A stretch of DNA of 64,000 nucleotides from Nostoc desertorum CM1-VF14 (GCA_019359245.1 JAHHHR010000019.1:62001-126000); one strand, 5' to 3'; shown: positions 27,140 to 37,043, counted from the stretch's first letter. The notes: generated by a model not told the origin, from the sequence alone. Made by a program: numbers and translations.

Positions 27140-28171
27140 TTAGTGCCTATTAATTCTATCCTTTAAGTTACGATACTTTAGCTTAATGTTATTGACTCTT
27201 TGCTGAATAAAACTACTAGTAGAGTTTTGCAGAAGCATTAGCTGGCTTGGGCGCGTAAATCTTTGAGGACGTTGTTCAGGTGATTTTAAATAGCGATAAT
27301 ATAAGAAAACATCGCGGTAAGGAATATCAACATATTCACCTCCACAAAGCCTTGTAAAATCAGAAGAAGATATACTCATATAGTGTAAATATGTTAATTT
27401 ACGCCCTTGGTCGTAAAGGATATTATCTACAACATCAAATTTAGAAGCCCAATGACAACCCGTTGCTGTACCGTGATAAGCGTAATTATAGTAAGAAATT
27501 CCGCTACGTAAAACTAAATAGTTGAGAACTGTTTGATCAGAATCTGCCCATGCCAGTGCATCAGCTTCACCTGCTTCTAATTTTTCTCGCAGATTGGCTA
27601 AATTAGGATCGTTAAACACATTCTTTTTAGAAGCAAACCAGCCAGAACAAAAAACGTGATTGCTGATATCTTCTATAGAAAAGATATTTCTTAACTTATC
27701 TTCTGGCCAGTTGAAAATATAATCCAAATCGGATTTATATTGAAAGTCATTCGTAATCCAATCATATTCATCCAACTTTTGATAAACATCATCGAGTGAT
27801 TTCATCAACAGCGTATCTCCATCAAAGAAGATAAACCTGTCAAATGGACCATCTAGACAGCAAAGTTTTCGATGCCTTTCTATGCGATAGTTTTCTGGTA
27901 AGCCATATTCTTTCCACAGTTTTAACGCTCTTGGATGAGCTTTCCAGACACGAGTGCCGAAATCCTCCCAGCGAGCTATGGAAGCATAATCCTCAAATAA
28001 GGTGACATTATCTCTAACTGCAATCTCTGCCTTTACCTTGTCTAACTGCTCATTATATGGAATTACACAAACAGGAATTTGTCTACCAGCATTAGCTTCT
28101 ATGCTGTTGAGTAACGCAACTAGCTGGTCATAGACAACATCATTCGCTAGGGTGTAAATGCCATCAATCAT
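27140..28171 (-). CDS. GT8-like glycosyltransferase family protein, paralogue 1 (Npun_R2821/R2822 family)
   Basis: 343 residues from the ATG at 28171, chosen because MIDGIYTLANDVVYDQLVALLNSIEAN aligns with the starts of the two neighbouring paralogues and AGGAG lies 7 nt upstream; an ATG at 28207 would overlap the previous gene by 20 bp. A GT-A type DxD follows in FIFFDGDTLLMKSL. Conserved C-terminal blocks include LTYLHYM and EYVDIPYRDVFLYYRYL, shared with the paralogues. Probably transfers a sugar to a surface glycan. Last gene of the operon. Confidence 0.75.
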   Translation of the reverse strand: MIDGIYTLANDVVYDQLVALLNSIEANAGRQIPVCVIPYNEQLDKVKAEIAVRDNVTLFEDYASIARWEDFGTRVWKAHPRALKLWKEYGLPENYRIERHRKLCCLDGPFDRFIFFDGDTLLMKSLDDVYQKLDEYDWITNDFQYKSDLDYIFNWPEDKLRNIFSIEDISNHVFCSGWFASKKNVFNDPNLANLREKLEAGEADALAWADSDQTVLNYLVLRSGISYYNYAYHGTATGCHWASKFDVVDNILYDQGRKLTYLHYMSISSSDFTRLCGGEYVDIPYRDVFLYYRYLKSPEQRPQRFTRPSQLMLLQNSTSSFIQQRVNNIKLKYRNLKDRINRH

Positions 28172-28187
28172 TGGGATACTCCTAATA

Positions 28188-29078
28188 TTAAGTGCGGGCA
28201 GCAACAAAGGGAAATAAACGGCGAGTCAATTTGGACATGAAGGCAAATTTACCCTCATGGAGGTAGCGATAGTGTTCCCACAATTGCCAATAAGGACTAC
28301 CAGTTTTCATTCGTGTACCAGCCCAATGGAGATATTTTAGTCTTTGTCCTCGGTCATAGAGGGCATAATCTTGCTGTTGGAAATTTTGGGAACCTGCCCA
28401 ACTACCAGGGCCTCCCCCAGGAATTTTGACGAGATTCCCACGTTTGGCAATTAGTTTGAGAACAAGATAATTTAAAATTGGTTGGTCTGTAACTCCTTCA
28501 GAAAAATCGAAATATTCTCGATGCGCCGCGCACTCTTGCAAAACTTCATCCATTTGTTGTTCGGTAATAACTCCTTTTCTCGAAGCCCAAAAACCGCTAT
28601 TGAAAACGTCTTGAAGTTGGGCATCAGAAAAAATTTGCTGCTCTTTTACAAATGGGGAAAAGATATTTCGCAGCTTGTCATTGGCATGATGGTAATCACA
28701 ACAGAAGAAATCGACTTCTGAAAGTTTGTCTAAATTGTCAACGATTTTTTCAAAAACGACAATATCAGTATCAATATAAATAAACTCATCTAAAGGGCCA
28801 AACCAGGCCACCAGTTTACGCATTTTATTAGGTAAAGCGAGAAAATCTCTATCAAAAATTTCTCCGATGCGCTTGGTAAATTTATCAATAAATTCTAAAT
28901 CTGGGAAAACTTGGACGTTGTGTAAAGTAGCAAGCTGCTCTGCTACCTTCTGATAATTTTCATTAAATGGTATGAGATAAATGGTTACATTTGGGTCATA
29001 GTAACGAATGCTATTGAGTAAGGCGATCGCATTATCGATAACGCGGTCATTAGCAACAATATAAATTCCCCTGCTCAT
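28188..29078 (-). CDS. GT8-like glycosyltransferase family protein, paralogue 2
   Basis: 296 residues, the shortest and most divergent of the three. It opens MSRGIYIVANDRVIDNAIALLNSIRYY, has FIYIDTDIVVFEKI (DxD) and FNSGFWASRKG, and ends with the family blocks LKYLHWAG and WEHYRYLHEG. AAGGA lies 8 nt before the ATG. It begins 3 bp after the neighbouring paralogue at 29082-30062, consistent with translational coupling. Confidence 0.75.
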   Translation of the reverse strand: MSRGIYIVANDRVIDNAIALLNSIRYYDPNVTIYLIPFNENYQKVAEQLATLHNVQVFPDLEFIDKFTKRIGEIFDRDFLALPNKMRKLVAWFGPLDEFIYIDTDIVVFEKIVDNLDKLSEVDFFCCDYHHANDKLRNIFSPFVKEQQIFSDAQLQDVFNSGFWASRKGVITEQQMDEVLQECAAHREYFDFSEGVTDQPILNYLVLKLIAKRGNLVKIPGGGPGSWAGSQNFQQQDYALYDRGQRLKYLHWAGTRMKTGSPYWQLWEHYRYLHEGKFAFMSKLTRRLFPFVAART

Positions 29079-29081
29079 AAA

Positions 29082-30062
29082 TTATCCTTGGTTAATTAAC
29101 TTAAACTTTCGCAAAGCTCTTGTAAGTAAATTTCGTGTGGGAGCCTCATTATAATTCTTAGGAGGATTTTTAAAGACTGGGCGCTTTTCTGGCTCGTGTA
29201 AATAGCGATAGTAGAGAAATAAATCTCGATAAGGAAACTCAATATTTTCTCCAGCACAAACGGCTTGATTAATATTAGGAGGAATACCAATATAATGAAG
29301 GTAAGTTAGCCTATTGCCTCTGTCATAAAGAAGATGTTCTCGTTCCTCAAAGTGCTTAGATGTGGCAGAACATCCAGTTGTTTGATTATCTGGTAGGTGT
29401 TGAGCAAAGTTATAAATAGTAAGATTAGACCTCATTACCATATAGTTGATCAGTGGTTGTTCACCAGCACCTTCATACAAAATTTCTGCTTCACCGTTTT
29501 GTAAATACGATATCAGTAAATCTCTTTGTTCTGAGTTAAATATGCCTCGTTTTGAGCCATAGAAGCCTGAGCAAAATATTTCGGAATCAATGCGCTTTTG
29601 CTTGAAAATTCCTAGTAATTTGGGAGAATTAATATTATATATTTTACTAACGTCTTTAAATTGAAAATCGTAGACAACAAAATCATAACTATCGAGCTTT
29701 TTAAACACCTCTGCAAGTGAGTTCATCACTAAGGTGTCTGCATCTAAATAGATGAAGTTATCGAATGGCCCATCAAAGGCGCAAAAACGACGGTGAGCGC
29801 CATAAAGGCGAGATTTACTACGATTCAATCGTTCTGGTGCTGCTGAGAGCATAAATTGATCCCAGCGATTGATTGATTCTTGATTATCGTAAAGAAATAC
29901 ATTAGGACGTTTAGCTATTTCATCAGCAATTCGCTGTGTTTGATCATCAAAAGGATAAATACAAACGGGAGTTTCCGTCCCCAAGATAGCATCGATACTG
30001 TTGAGCAAAGCCACCAGCTGATCGAAAACATAATCATTGCCAAGGGTACAAATACCATTCAT
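29082..30062 (-). CDS. GT8-like glycosyltransferase family protein, paralogue 3
   Basis: 326 residues: MNGICTLGNDYVFDQLVALLNSIDAI, then FIYLDADTLVMNSL (DxD), IFCSGFYGSKRG and the shared C-terminal blocks LTYLHYIG and IEFPYRDLFLYYRYL. It resembles paralogue 1 more than paralogue 2, so a duplication of 1 and 3 is the more recent event. Starts 3 bp after the GT10 gene. Confidence 0.75.
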   Translation of the reverse strand: MNGICTLGNDYVFDQLVALLNSIDAILGTETPVCIYPFDDQTQRIADEIAKRPNVFLYDNQESINRWDQFMLSAAPERLNRSKSRLYGAHRRFCAFDGPFDNFIYLDADTLVMNSLAEVFKKLDSYDFVVYDFQFKDVSKIYNINSPKLLGIFKQKRIDSEIFCSGFYGSKRGIFNSEQRDLLISYLQNGEAEILYEGAGEQPLINYMVMRSNLTIYNFAQHLPDNQTTGCSATSKHFEEREHLLYDRGNRLTYLHYIGIPPNINQAVCAGENIEFPYRDLFLYYRYLHEPEKRPVFKNPPKNYNEAPTRNLLTRALRKFKLINQG

Positions 30063-30065
30063 AAT

Positions 30066-31025
30066 TTATGAGTGTTGATCAACAAAGTTTGACAACCAGT
30101 TAAGCAAGTTTAATTTGTGTAAAATGATTTGACGTGCTTCTGCGATCGCCTCTTTGGCAGCATACCAAGCATCAGGTGTAGCTGTCACTTCTTGGATGTA
30201 TGCAATGCCTTTTTCATCTAAACTCGGCAACCGCAAAAAACTACCCGGTGGCAATAATTTATCAGCAGCCGGGCCACCATAGTAAATTGGTAGACACCAA
30301 GCAAGCAAACTATCCCAAAGTTTCTCGCTTACATACCAATTATTATTAGCATAATTTTCAATTGCCAGATTGTAGTAGTATGGTGCCATTCCATGCCATT
30401 TGTGGCCAAGTTCTCCTTTTGTTGGCGACCATGCAGGTAAGTCCCGCCCATACAAATCGAACTTAGTATTGCTAGCTTGCAATGATTTCAAAAAGTCTAA
30501 ACGCTGGCGATGGTTAGCTGTCCGGCTAATTCCCGAAGTAATCCAACTGCACGGGGCAATTTTTTCTGGCACTGGCATCTCATTTAAATCTTCAAATGAT
30601 TTGGCATGATACCAAATAGCCGGCATATAATCGGGATTGGGTGCAAAGTCATCGGGCCCGGAAACATGACCACAATACTTTTGAGCTTCCTGATAATTCC
30701 GTTTATTTATTTCTACAATCTCATCTAGGGGCGGTTCGCGGAGAAAATAAATAATTCGCTCTTTCGGCACACCGCATAATAGAGATTCTATATTTATTTC
30801 TGGTTTTCTTTGCCGTTTACGAACAATATCTAACCAAGATGGTTGTGGAGATGGTTGGGGAAAATCAAACTGATATAGCAACATAAAGTCTGGTTTTTGG
30901 GCTATTTTCAGCATTTGAATATTGTTCCAAACACCAAAGTGGTGCGGAGTTTGTTGCCATAACCAATCTCTGGTTTTAGCAAGACCTGAATAGCTACTAA
31001 TCATGCCAACAGTTTTGATAGTCAT
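30066..31025 (-). CDS. Glycosyltransferase family 10 (alpha-fucosyltransferase-like)
   Basis: 319 residues. The GT10 signature is clear near residues 230-265: YYYNLAIENY … NNWYVSEKLWDSLLAWCLPIYYGG, the block that binds GDP-fucose in alpha-1,3/1,4-fucosyltransferases (family consensus FxLxFENSxxxDYVTEKLW … PxYxG). FDLYGRD lies before it. No N-terminal anchor, as in bacterial members. It would cap or branch the glycan with a fucose-like sugar. Fits between GT4 (45 bp) and the GT8-like trio (3 bp). Confidence 0.85.
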   Translation of the reverse strand: MTIKTVGMISSYSGLAKTRDWLWQQTPHHFGVWNNIQMLKIAQKPDFMLLYQFDFPQPSPQPSWLDIVRKRQRKPEINIESLLCGVPKERIIYFLREPPLDEIVEINKRNYQEAQKYCGHVSGPDDFAPNPDYMPAIWYHAKSFEDLNEMPVPEKIAPCSWITSGISRTANHRQRLDFLKSLQASNTKFDLYGRDLPAWSPTKGELGHKWHGMAPYYYNLAIENYANNNWYVSEKLWDSLLAWCLPIYYGGPAADKLLPPGSFLRLPSLDEKGIAYIQEVTATPDAWYAAKEAIAEARQIILHKLNLLNWLSNFVDQHS

Positions 31026-31070
31026 AAATCGTATTTATTTGTAGTTAGTTTTAAGTTAGTTGTTATACCG

Positions 31071-32288
31071 TTACACCAGAATAGGTGGACGTTGAGCTTC
31101 TTCTATGTAGCTTAATATTTTGGTAATTCTATTCTCCCAAGAAAATTGCTGGGCAAAATCTATACTAGCTGCATAACCATCTATTTTACGAGGATAGGTT
31201 TCTAAAGTATGTAAAATAGATTGGGCAAGTTTATGCGGATCATCTGGTGTACACCAACTAGCAATTAAAGGTGATGCCTTGAATTCCATTAAAGGTGGAA
31301 TCTCAGTTGCCACTATAGGAGTACCAGCAGCCATGTACTGAAAAAACTTAACTGGATTCGTGAAATCTGCTGATTTTCCAGCGCAGTGAGGATGAACCAA
31401 AATATCAGCTGCTTGAAACAAGCTGACTAATCGTTCTCGTGGAAGTATCCAGCCTAAAAACTCAACGTTTTCTACATTTTTATCTCTAGCTAGTTGTTGA
31501 TATGCTTGTACTTGTGCTTCTGTACCTCCTGTCATGACAAACTGAATTTCTGGCAATTCTTTAGCAGAATCGATTAACAGATCAACTCCTTTGAAAGGAT
31601 ACAAAGCCCCTGAATAGACAACTAAATGCTTACGCCCATTTATAAGCAATTCTTGACGCCATATTTCTGCTTCTTGGGGTTGTCTGATTGAAAATGATTG
31701 ATTGAATCCGTTATGTAGCCAAATGACCTTTTCCGGTGGCATTCCATATTCTATTAGGCTTTGCCGGATGGGTTCAGACTGAGTTATGGCTATTTTAAAA
31801 TAGGAGCTGTGGACAATTTCTGGCTCATATTTTTGGTCTTGAAAGTAGTGACGTTCATAAATAGTAGGAATTTTATTTTTGACTGCGGCTTTGACAAAGT
31901 TCCAATCCCGTGTGTGGACAACTTTAGAATTAGGACGGATATGAACCGGTAAAAAATACTTGGTTACTACTGTACTAGAATTAGTAAATTTACCACCTAT
32001 TTGATCAATAGGCCAAGGCATTGGCAATGCAGCAATTTTGAGCTTTTCTTGAACATCATAAAATTCTATAAATTCCTTATCAGGCTTTTTGGGTTTTTCA
32101 AGATAAATTAACGATAGTAGATTAGCAGAAGATTTTTTCTTATCTGGATACATTAAAACTGAGGAATAGCCTAAGTTAGCCGCTGCGTTAGCACAAAGGA
32201 CATCATGAATTTCGTGTGCTGTGTCTGGTTGTAGTGATAGCTCTCTGGTGTAAAAAATGTATTGATTTTTTTTTGAAAAGTTTATCAT
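31071..32288 (-). CDS. Glycosyltransferase family 4
   Basis: 405 residues with a GT-B fold. The C-terminal glycosyl_transf_1 domain (about 210-385) contains HLVVYSGALYPFKGVDLLIDSA, FVMTGG, VEFLGW and ILVHPH … SADFTNPVKFFQYMAAGTPIVATEIPPLMEF, where the E/N-rich segment binds the nucleotide-sugar diphosphate. The N-terminal acceptor domain begins NQYIFYTRELSLQ. It lies 45 bp after the ABC exporter gene on the same strand. Confidence 0.88.
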   Translation of the reverse strand: MINFSKKNQYIFYTRELSLQPDTAHEIHDVLCANAAANLGYSSVLMYPDKKKSSANLLSLIYLEKPKKPDKEFIEFYDVQEKLKIAALPMPWPIDQIGGKFTNSSTVVTKYFLPVHIRPNSKVVHTRDWNFVKAAVKNKIPTIYERHYFQDQKYEPEIVHSSYFKIAITQSEPIRQSLIEYGMPPEKVIWLHNGFNQSFSIRQPQEAEIWRQELLINGRKHLVVYSGALYPFKGVDLLIDSAKELPEIQFVMTGGTEAQVQAYQQLARDKNVENVEFLGWILPRERLVSLFQAADILVHPHCAGKSADFTNPVKFFQYMAAGTPIVATEIPPLMEFKASPLIASWCTPDDPHKLAQSILHTLETYPRKIDGYAASIDFAQQFSWENRITKILSYIEEAQRPPILV

Positions 32289-32333
32289 TGTTTTGGATAA
32301 TAGGTTTTCAATTGTTAATTACATTAACTAAAG

Positions 32334-34568
32334 TTAAACTCTATCCTCAAAAATCTTTAATTTCTCTAGTAGGTAAATAGCAGAGTTATAAGATTCTAAA
32401 ATTAATGGATTTTGTTTTTGGGGTTCGGATTTTAATTTATCGGCTAGCGATCGCAGAGAGCTAAGAATAGGATAAATACGTGTGCGAAACTCATCTGAGA
32501 TATGAGTAAAGTTTTGATACTGATCATTTGCATTTTGATCCGTGTCTGACGATAACTCCCAGTTAATTTTCAGGTTAACCACATCGTCTAATACATCAAT
32601 GGCGTTGAGAACCCTTAAGGCTGAATTGTATGATTCGTCAATTAATTCATGCCGCTCTTGGGAATTGTCTACCAGATCATCGACTAATAACCCAAGGAAA
32701 CCAATCATTGAGTTAAGCCTTGTCCGCAGTTCGTGAGAAATTCGGTTAAAGCTGGGATTCGTTTTGGTGGAAATTTCAGCCTGATCAGCAAATTGCATTG
32801 AGTAGAGGCGTGAGTAGTAACCACCTTTTTGTAAAAGTTCTTCATGAGTGCCGATTTCTACTACAGTCCCTTGGTCTAAAACGGCGATTTGATGGGCTTT
32901 TTGGACTGTGGAAAGGCGGTGAGCGATTACTAGGGTTGTGCGATCGCGACTTAGCTCATCGAGTGCAGCTTGCACTAAGCGTTCAGAAACTGTATCTAAA
33001 GCACTGGTAGCTTCATCTAAAATTAGAATTTCGGGATTTTGTAGTAGTGCGCGAGCGATCGCTAATCTTTGCCTTTGTCCACCCGATAACATCACACCGC
33101 GATCGCCAATCTGCGTATCAAATTCTTGAGGTAATTTGCTAATAAACTCATAGGCGTTTGCTCGCTTTGCAGCTATGAGAATTTCATCATCACTAGCCTC
33201 TGGTCGTCCATAAGCAATATTGTTCCGCACCGAATCATTAAATAGAAACGTATCTTGGCTGACAATCCCCATCGCCTTCCGCACCGATTTCAAATCAAAA
33301 TCTCGCAAATCTATTCCGTCTAGGGTAATACAGCCAGATGTGAGGTCATAAAATCTCGGTAAGAGGTCTGCCATTGTTGATTTACCAGCACCAGAACTAC
33401 CCACCAAAGCCAGAGTAGTACCGCGTGGTAAATATAAATTGACATCCCGAAGTACTATGTTTTGATGATTAGGGTACGAAAAACAGAGATCCTTAAAATG
33501 CACTCCCTCTTTTAATTTCTCATAAGGAATTTTACCGTTTCCCATGAACGGTTTATTATCATGACGTAAAAAATCAGCGACAATATCAACGCTAGAAGCA
33601 GTATTAGCAAAACTACTCCGAAGACTATTTAACTGAGAAATAAACGGTAGTAATCGCAATAGCAACAATAAATATGTAATCAAAACGGCTGATACTAAAC
33701 TAAGCTGTTCAGCAAATAAAGTGCGACCCAAAAAGACAATCACTATTAAAGCTATAATGCCCGTAACCTCGCTAATTGGGGCAATCGCCTCAGAATTAAC
33801 TTGAGATTGAAAATCTGCTTTCTCTCGATCACGAATTAGCTTTTTAATCCGTTTATATTCTCTGTCTTCATTTCCAGTTGCCTTTACTAAACGAATTCCA
33901 TTTAGCATTTCTAACACAGAAATCGAATAAGCTTTGGACAGTTCCGAAAGCTGGGCGCCAAAATCCCTTGAGCGGTAAATCGCGTACTGATTGATTAACG
34001 TCACCAAACTTAGCAACACTGTAGTGGCAATGGTCAACTGCCAGGAAATTGACAGCAACAAACCCACAAAAACTAAAATCGTAATTGCCAGTATGATTAA
34101 CCTTATAACGCTGCCTATGGCACTAGCAGCACGACTAATTTCTCCTCCAAGACTGTTGATGAGATCACCAACTTTCATTTTGCTGTAATAATCTATGTCA
34201 ATATCTAGTAATAGCTTCAAGCCTGCTTCTCGCATATCTGATGTCAACGTCCGTGTTAATGAACTCGACACCAAAGTCCCGATATAGCTAGCTAAATTTT
34301 TTAAAATAATTACAAATACAATTGAGCCAGCCATCACCGTTAGGCGGTAACTTTGAGGAATCTGCTCAAAGGGAGAGATAATGGATTTAATAATTGGCGG
34401 AGCGCCTGTTAAATCCACAGGTTGACCCACTATTTGAAGAATTACTGGCACAATTAGTGTCGTACCCACGCCGTTAAATAAAGCGCCAGAAAATCCAAAC
34501 AAGATCGTCAAAAAGATCCTAAATGGATAAGGTTTAGCAAATTTTACTAATAATTTCCTGTTAGACAT
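32334..34568 (-). CDS. MsbA-like ABC exporter with two C-terminal histidine-kinase H-box-like modules
   Basis: 744 residues, about 150 more than an MsbA half-transporter. Residues 1-330 are a six-helix ABC membrane domain. Residues 345-590 are the NBD: Walker A GSSGAGKST (Lys396), LSGGQRQR and ILILDEATSALD. After residue 600 two helical segments follow. The first, RISHELRTRLNSMIGFLGLL, has the H-box histidine His612; the second, 80 residues on, HISDEFRTRIYPILSSLRSL, has Asp692 there. No HATPase domain is present. Central gene of the glycan operon; probably flips a lipid-linked sugar. Confidence 0.9.
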   Translation of the reverse strand: MSNRKLLVKFAKPYPFRIFLTILFGFSGALFNGVGTTLIVPVILQIVGQPVDLTGAPPIIKSIISPFEQIPQSYRLTVMAGSIVFVIILKNLASYIGTLVSSSLTRTLTSDMREAGLKLLLDIDIDYYSKMKVGDLINSLGGEISRAASAIGSVIRLIILAITILVFVGLLLSISWQLTIATTVLLSLVTLINQYAIYRSRDFGAQLSELSKAYSISVLEMLNGIRLVKATGNEDREYKRIKKLIRDREKADFQSQVNSEAIAPISEVTGIIALIVIVFLGRTLFAEQLSLVSAVLITYLLLLLRLLPFISQLNSLRSSFANTASSVDIVADFLRHDNKPFMGNGKIPYEKLKEGVHFKDLCFSYPNHQNIVLRDVNLYLPRGTTLALVGSSGAGKSTMADLLPRFYDLTSGCITLDGIDLRDFDLKSVRKAMGIVSQDTFLFNDSVRNNIAYGRPEASDDEILIAAKRANAYEFISKLPQEFDTQIGDRGVMLSGGQRQRLAIARALLQNPEILILDEATSALDTVSERLVQAALDELSRDRTTLVIAHRLSTVQKAHQIAVLDQGTVVEIGTHEELLQKGGYYSRLYSMQFADQAEISTKTNPSFNRISHELRTRLNSMIGFLGLLVDDLVDNSQERHELIDESYNSALRVLNAIDVLDDVVNLKINWELSSDTDQNANDQYQNFTHISDEFRTRIYPILSSLRSLADKLKSEPQKQNPLILESYNSAIYLLEKLKIFEDRV

Positions 34569-34701
34569 TGGGGGTTTATATTATAAATTTATAGGTTTAT
34601 AGCGGCTATAAAAATTACTATACATAAAGCTTCTCAGATTAGAGCTATTATTGTATATAGATATACTAAGCTTGTTACGATATTTTCAATGAAGTTAAAT
34701 C

Positions 34702-34796
34702 TAGTACAGTACGGCGTAAATAAGCAGACTATTAAAAATGCCTAAAAAGCTTATTCCGTAATACTTTTGACTTTTGACTTCCGCCTTGTGATACTA
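34702..34796. repeat. MITE-like dispersed element, copy 1
   Basis: 95 bp from TAGTACAGTACGGCG to CGCCTTGTGATACTA, with imperfect terminal inverted repeats (10 of 15 match). The core CTAAAAAGCTTATTCCGTAA and (TTTTGAC)-type heptamers recur at 46885-46987. It sits in the 261-bp gap before the ABC exporter gene, so it separates that gene from the upstream GT genes of the operon. Confidence 0.8.
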
Positions 34797-34829
34797 AATT
34801 AATCATAGATTTATAATCATGCACCATCC

Positions 34830-35987
34830 TCACAAGCGGGAAATTAACTCAGATAAGGTAGCTCCCATCGCTTCTAAGCTGTACTTTTCTAAACATCTTT
34901 CTCTAGCCTTTCTACCTTGCTCCTTTGCTTGTTCTATATCGGCAAATATCAGTTGAATCTGTGCAGCAATTTGTTGGGGACAATTAGGATCAACTAAATA
35001 ACCAGTTTCTGCTAAAATATCGGGAATATCTCCTACTCGTGTGGATAAAACAGGTTTAGCCATTGCCATCCCATCTGTTAGCTTTAAAGGGAATTGGGCA
35101 CGAGCAATTATGCTATCTCTCTGAGGAACAACTACAACGTGAGCAGCTGCCACAACCTCAGGCATAACCTCAACAGGACACTTTGGTAACTTAATAATCC
35201 AACGTCCCCATTTTTGAATCAGCTGCTGATCATAATCATCGTAAGGACTGCCTCCTACAATTACTAATTTCAAATCTTGCTGATTCAACTCATCTAAAGC
35301 TATTAAAACATCCTCAACTCCCTTGTGAGGTCTTGGCGCACCAGGAAACATGAGGACTCGATACTTTGCCAAACCATAACGCTCTCTGCTGACCTCTGGG
35401 TTATATTTATCAGGATCAAACATGGCAGTATCTTTGCCATTGGGCAAATAAACACCCCCAAAGCGGTTTTGAAGAAACTCAGTATCTATCGTAATGCCAT
35501 TGGCACGAGATACTAAACTTTCCATCCACTGGAGATAAAGTGGATGATCGGGAAATCTTAATGCACCATTTTTCTTCAAAATGTCCCTAGCAAATTGCTT
35601 AAGATTAGGGCGATACTTCCATTCAAAACCTCCATGCCAGCTAAGTTCCCAGTCATCCATATCTAAAAGTAAAGGACGACGACTAGCTAATTTATGCAGT
35701 AAAGGCACACCAAAACTTGTCGGTTTAGGTTTGACTGCATAAATAATGTCTCCATCTAGCTTTTGCCAAAGTTTTTTAGCTGAAGTAAAAAACTCAGGAT
35801 AGTTTTTACCATCAATAGCAACTACTGGTATTCCTTTAGGAGGAATAGCATATAACTCTTGACCAAATAAAAATCCTACAATCTCAACTTGATAGTCGAT
35901 TTTTTTTAGAACTTGAGCTAGTAAAAAAGCTCGAACTGAGCCTCCTCCAGACAAGTCACTTACAACTAACGAAACTTTTCCTTTCAT
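34830..35987 (-). CDS. Glycosyltransferase family 4
   Basis: 385 residues. The N-terminal half starts VSLVVSDLSGGGSVRAFLLAQVLKK; the C-terminal domain has VLMFPGAPRPHKGVEDVLIALDEL, LVIVGG, VVVPQRDS and the E-rich sugar-nucleotide site region FPLKLTDGMAMAKPVLSTRVGDIPDI. It begins 3 bp after the GT2 gene. No transmembrane segment. Confidence 0.87.
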   Translation of the reverse strand: MKGKVSLVVSDLSGGGSVRAFLLAQVLKKIDYQVEIVGFLFGQELYAIPPKGIPVVAIDGKNYPEFFTSAKKLWQKLDGDIIYAVKPKPTSFGVPLLHKLASRRPLLLDMDDWELSWHGGFEWKYRPNLKQFARDILKKNGALRFPDHPLYLQWMESLVSRANGITIDTEFLQNRFGGVYLPNGKDTAMFDPDKYNPEVSRERYGLAKYRVLMFPGAPRPHKGVEDVLIALDELNQQDLKLVIVGGSPYDDYDQQLIQKWGRWIIKLPKCPVEVMPEVVAAAHVVVVPQRDSIIARAQFPLKLTDGMAMAKPVLSTRVGDIPDILAETGYLVDPNCPQQIAAQIQLIFADIEQAKEQGRKARERCLEKYSLEAMGATLSELISRL

Positions 35988-35990
35988 ATA

Positions 35991-37043
35991 TTAGTTGCTT
36001 TCGTCACTGTTACCATAACTACTTTTTGGGTTTTTGAACAAGTTGATGAACTGTGAAAAAATAGATAGAAATTTTTGACTGCGTGGACCTCGGTAGTTTT
36101 CATAAAGTATAAAACTGGGAGTAATTAGCCTAGTTTGATAAATTAGCTTCACTAAATACCTATGATTAATCTTAATTTTTTTATTTAACAAGTACAAAGG
36201 AGGGGAAAATATTTTAATTAGCCGAGCAAAATTATCTTGCTCTTTTTCTCTAATTGCTTCTTTAAGCAGAAAATTTATGCCTACTTGGCATAAAAGGATT
36301 AAATCATGATGCTTACTGCACACTGTTTCGTAGAACAATATGTAATAAGCTTTCATATAAGGCCAGTTATTAGTTCTATTAGACTGATGCTTTGTATAAT
36401 ATGCTCCTATCATAGGTGTATAGACAAAATTAACATTGGCAATTAAAAGGTCTATTGTAAAATCTCTATCTTGCAAAGCTTTTAAACGCTCATCAAATTT
36501 TTTTTTGTTTTGGACATTTCTATCCATCAATAAACATTGCTGAAGCAAGGGAAATGGAGAATCAGCTAAAAAATCAGGGATGAGTAATCGTTCAATCAAT
36601 TGCTCTCTTGATAAAGAACCGACTATATTTTCCTGTCTGTTAATAATTTGTTGTTCTCTGTCTATAAATACCCGTTCATAATCTGTATATAAAACAATAT
36701 TTTCTTGAACATCTAAGGTACTTAAATAATCTAATTGAAATTTAATTTTATCTTTGTGAATCCAATCATCTCCATCTAGAAACTGAATCCACTTACCTTG
36801 CGCCTGTTTAAAGCCAAAATTACGACTTGATGATACTCCGCCATTTTCCTTATAGAAGTAACTAACTCTTGAATCTAGACTGATCAATTGTTGAGCTACT
36901 TCTTGTGTAATATCAGTAGAGCCATCATCTACCATAATACATTCAAGGTCAGTAAATGTTTGCGACAGTACGCTTTTAACTGAGCGTTCTAGATAGCTAG
37001 CTTGATTAAAACAGGTAACAACGATTGAAACAAGTGGAGTCAT
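35991..37043 (-). CDS. Glycosyltransferase family 2
   Basis: 350 residues. The GT-A domain starts at once with VSIVVTCFNQASYLERSVKSVLSQTF, followed by CIMVDDGSTD (first acidic site) and WIQFLDGDDW (DxD), all in the first 110 residues. The C-terminal 200 residues are basic and AT-rich without known domain. Likely the priming or chain-extending transferase of the glycan locus. 75 bp separate it from the ATP-grasp-like gene upstream. Confidence 0.88.
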   Translation of the reverse strand: MTPLVSIVVTCFNQASYLERSVKSVLSQTFTDLECIMVDDGSTDITQEVAQQLISLDSRVSYFYKENGGVSSSRNFGFKQAQGKWIQFLDGDDWIHKDKIKFQLDYLSTLDVQENIVLYTDYERVFIDREQQIINRQENIVGSLSREQLIERLLIPDFLADSPFPLLQQCLLMDRNVQNKKKFDERLKALQDRDFTIDLLIANVNFVYTPMIGAYYTKHQSNRTNNWPYMKAYYILFYETVCSKHHDLILLCQVGINFLLKEAIREKEQDNFARLIKIFSPPLYLLNKKIKINHRYLVKLIYQTRLITPSFILYENYRGPRSQKFLSIFSQFINLFKNPKSSYGNSDESN

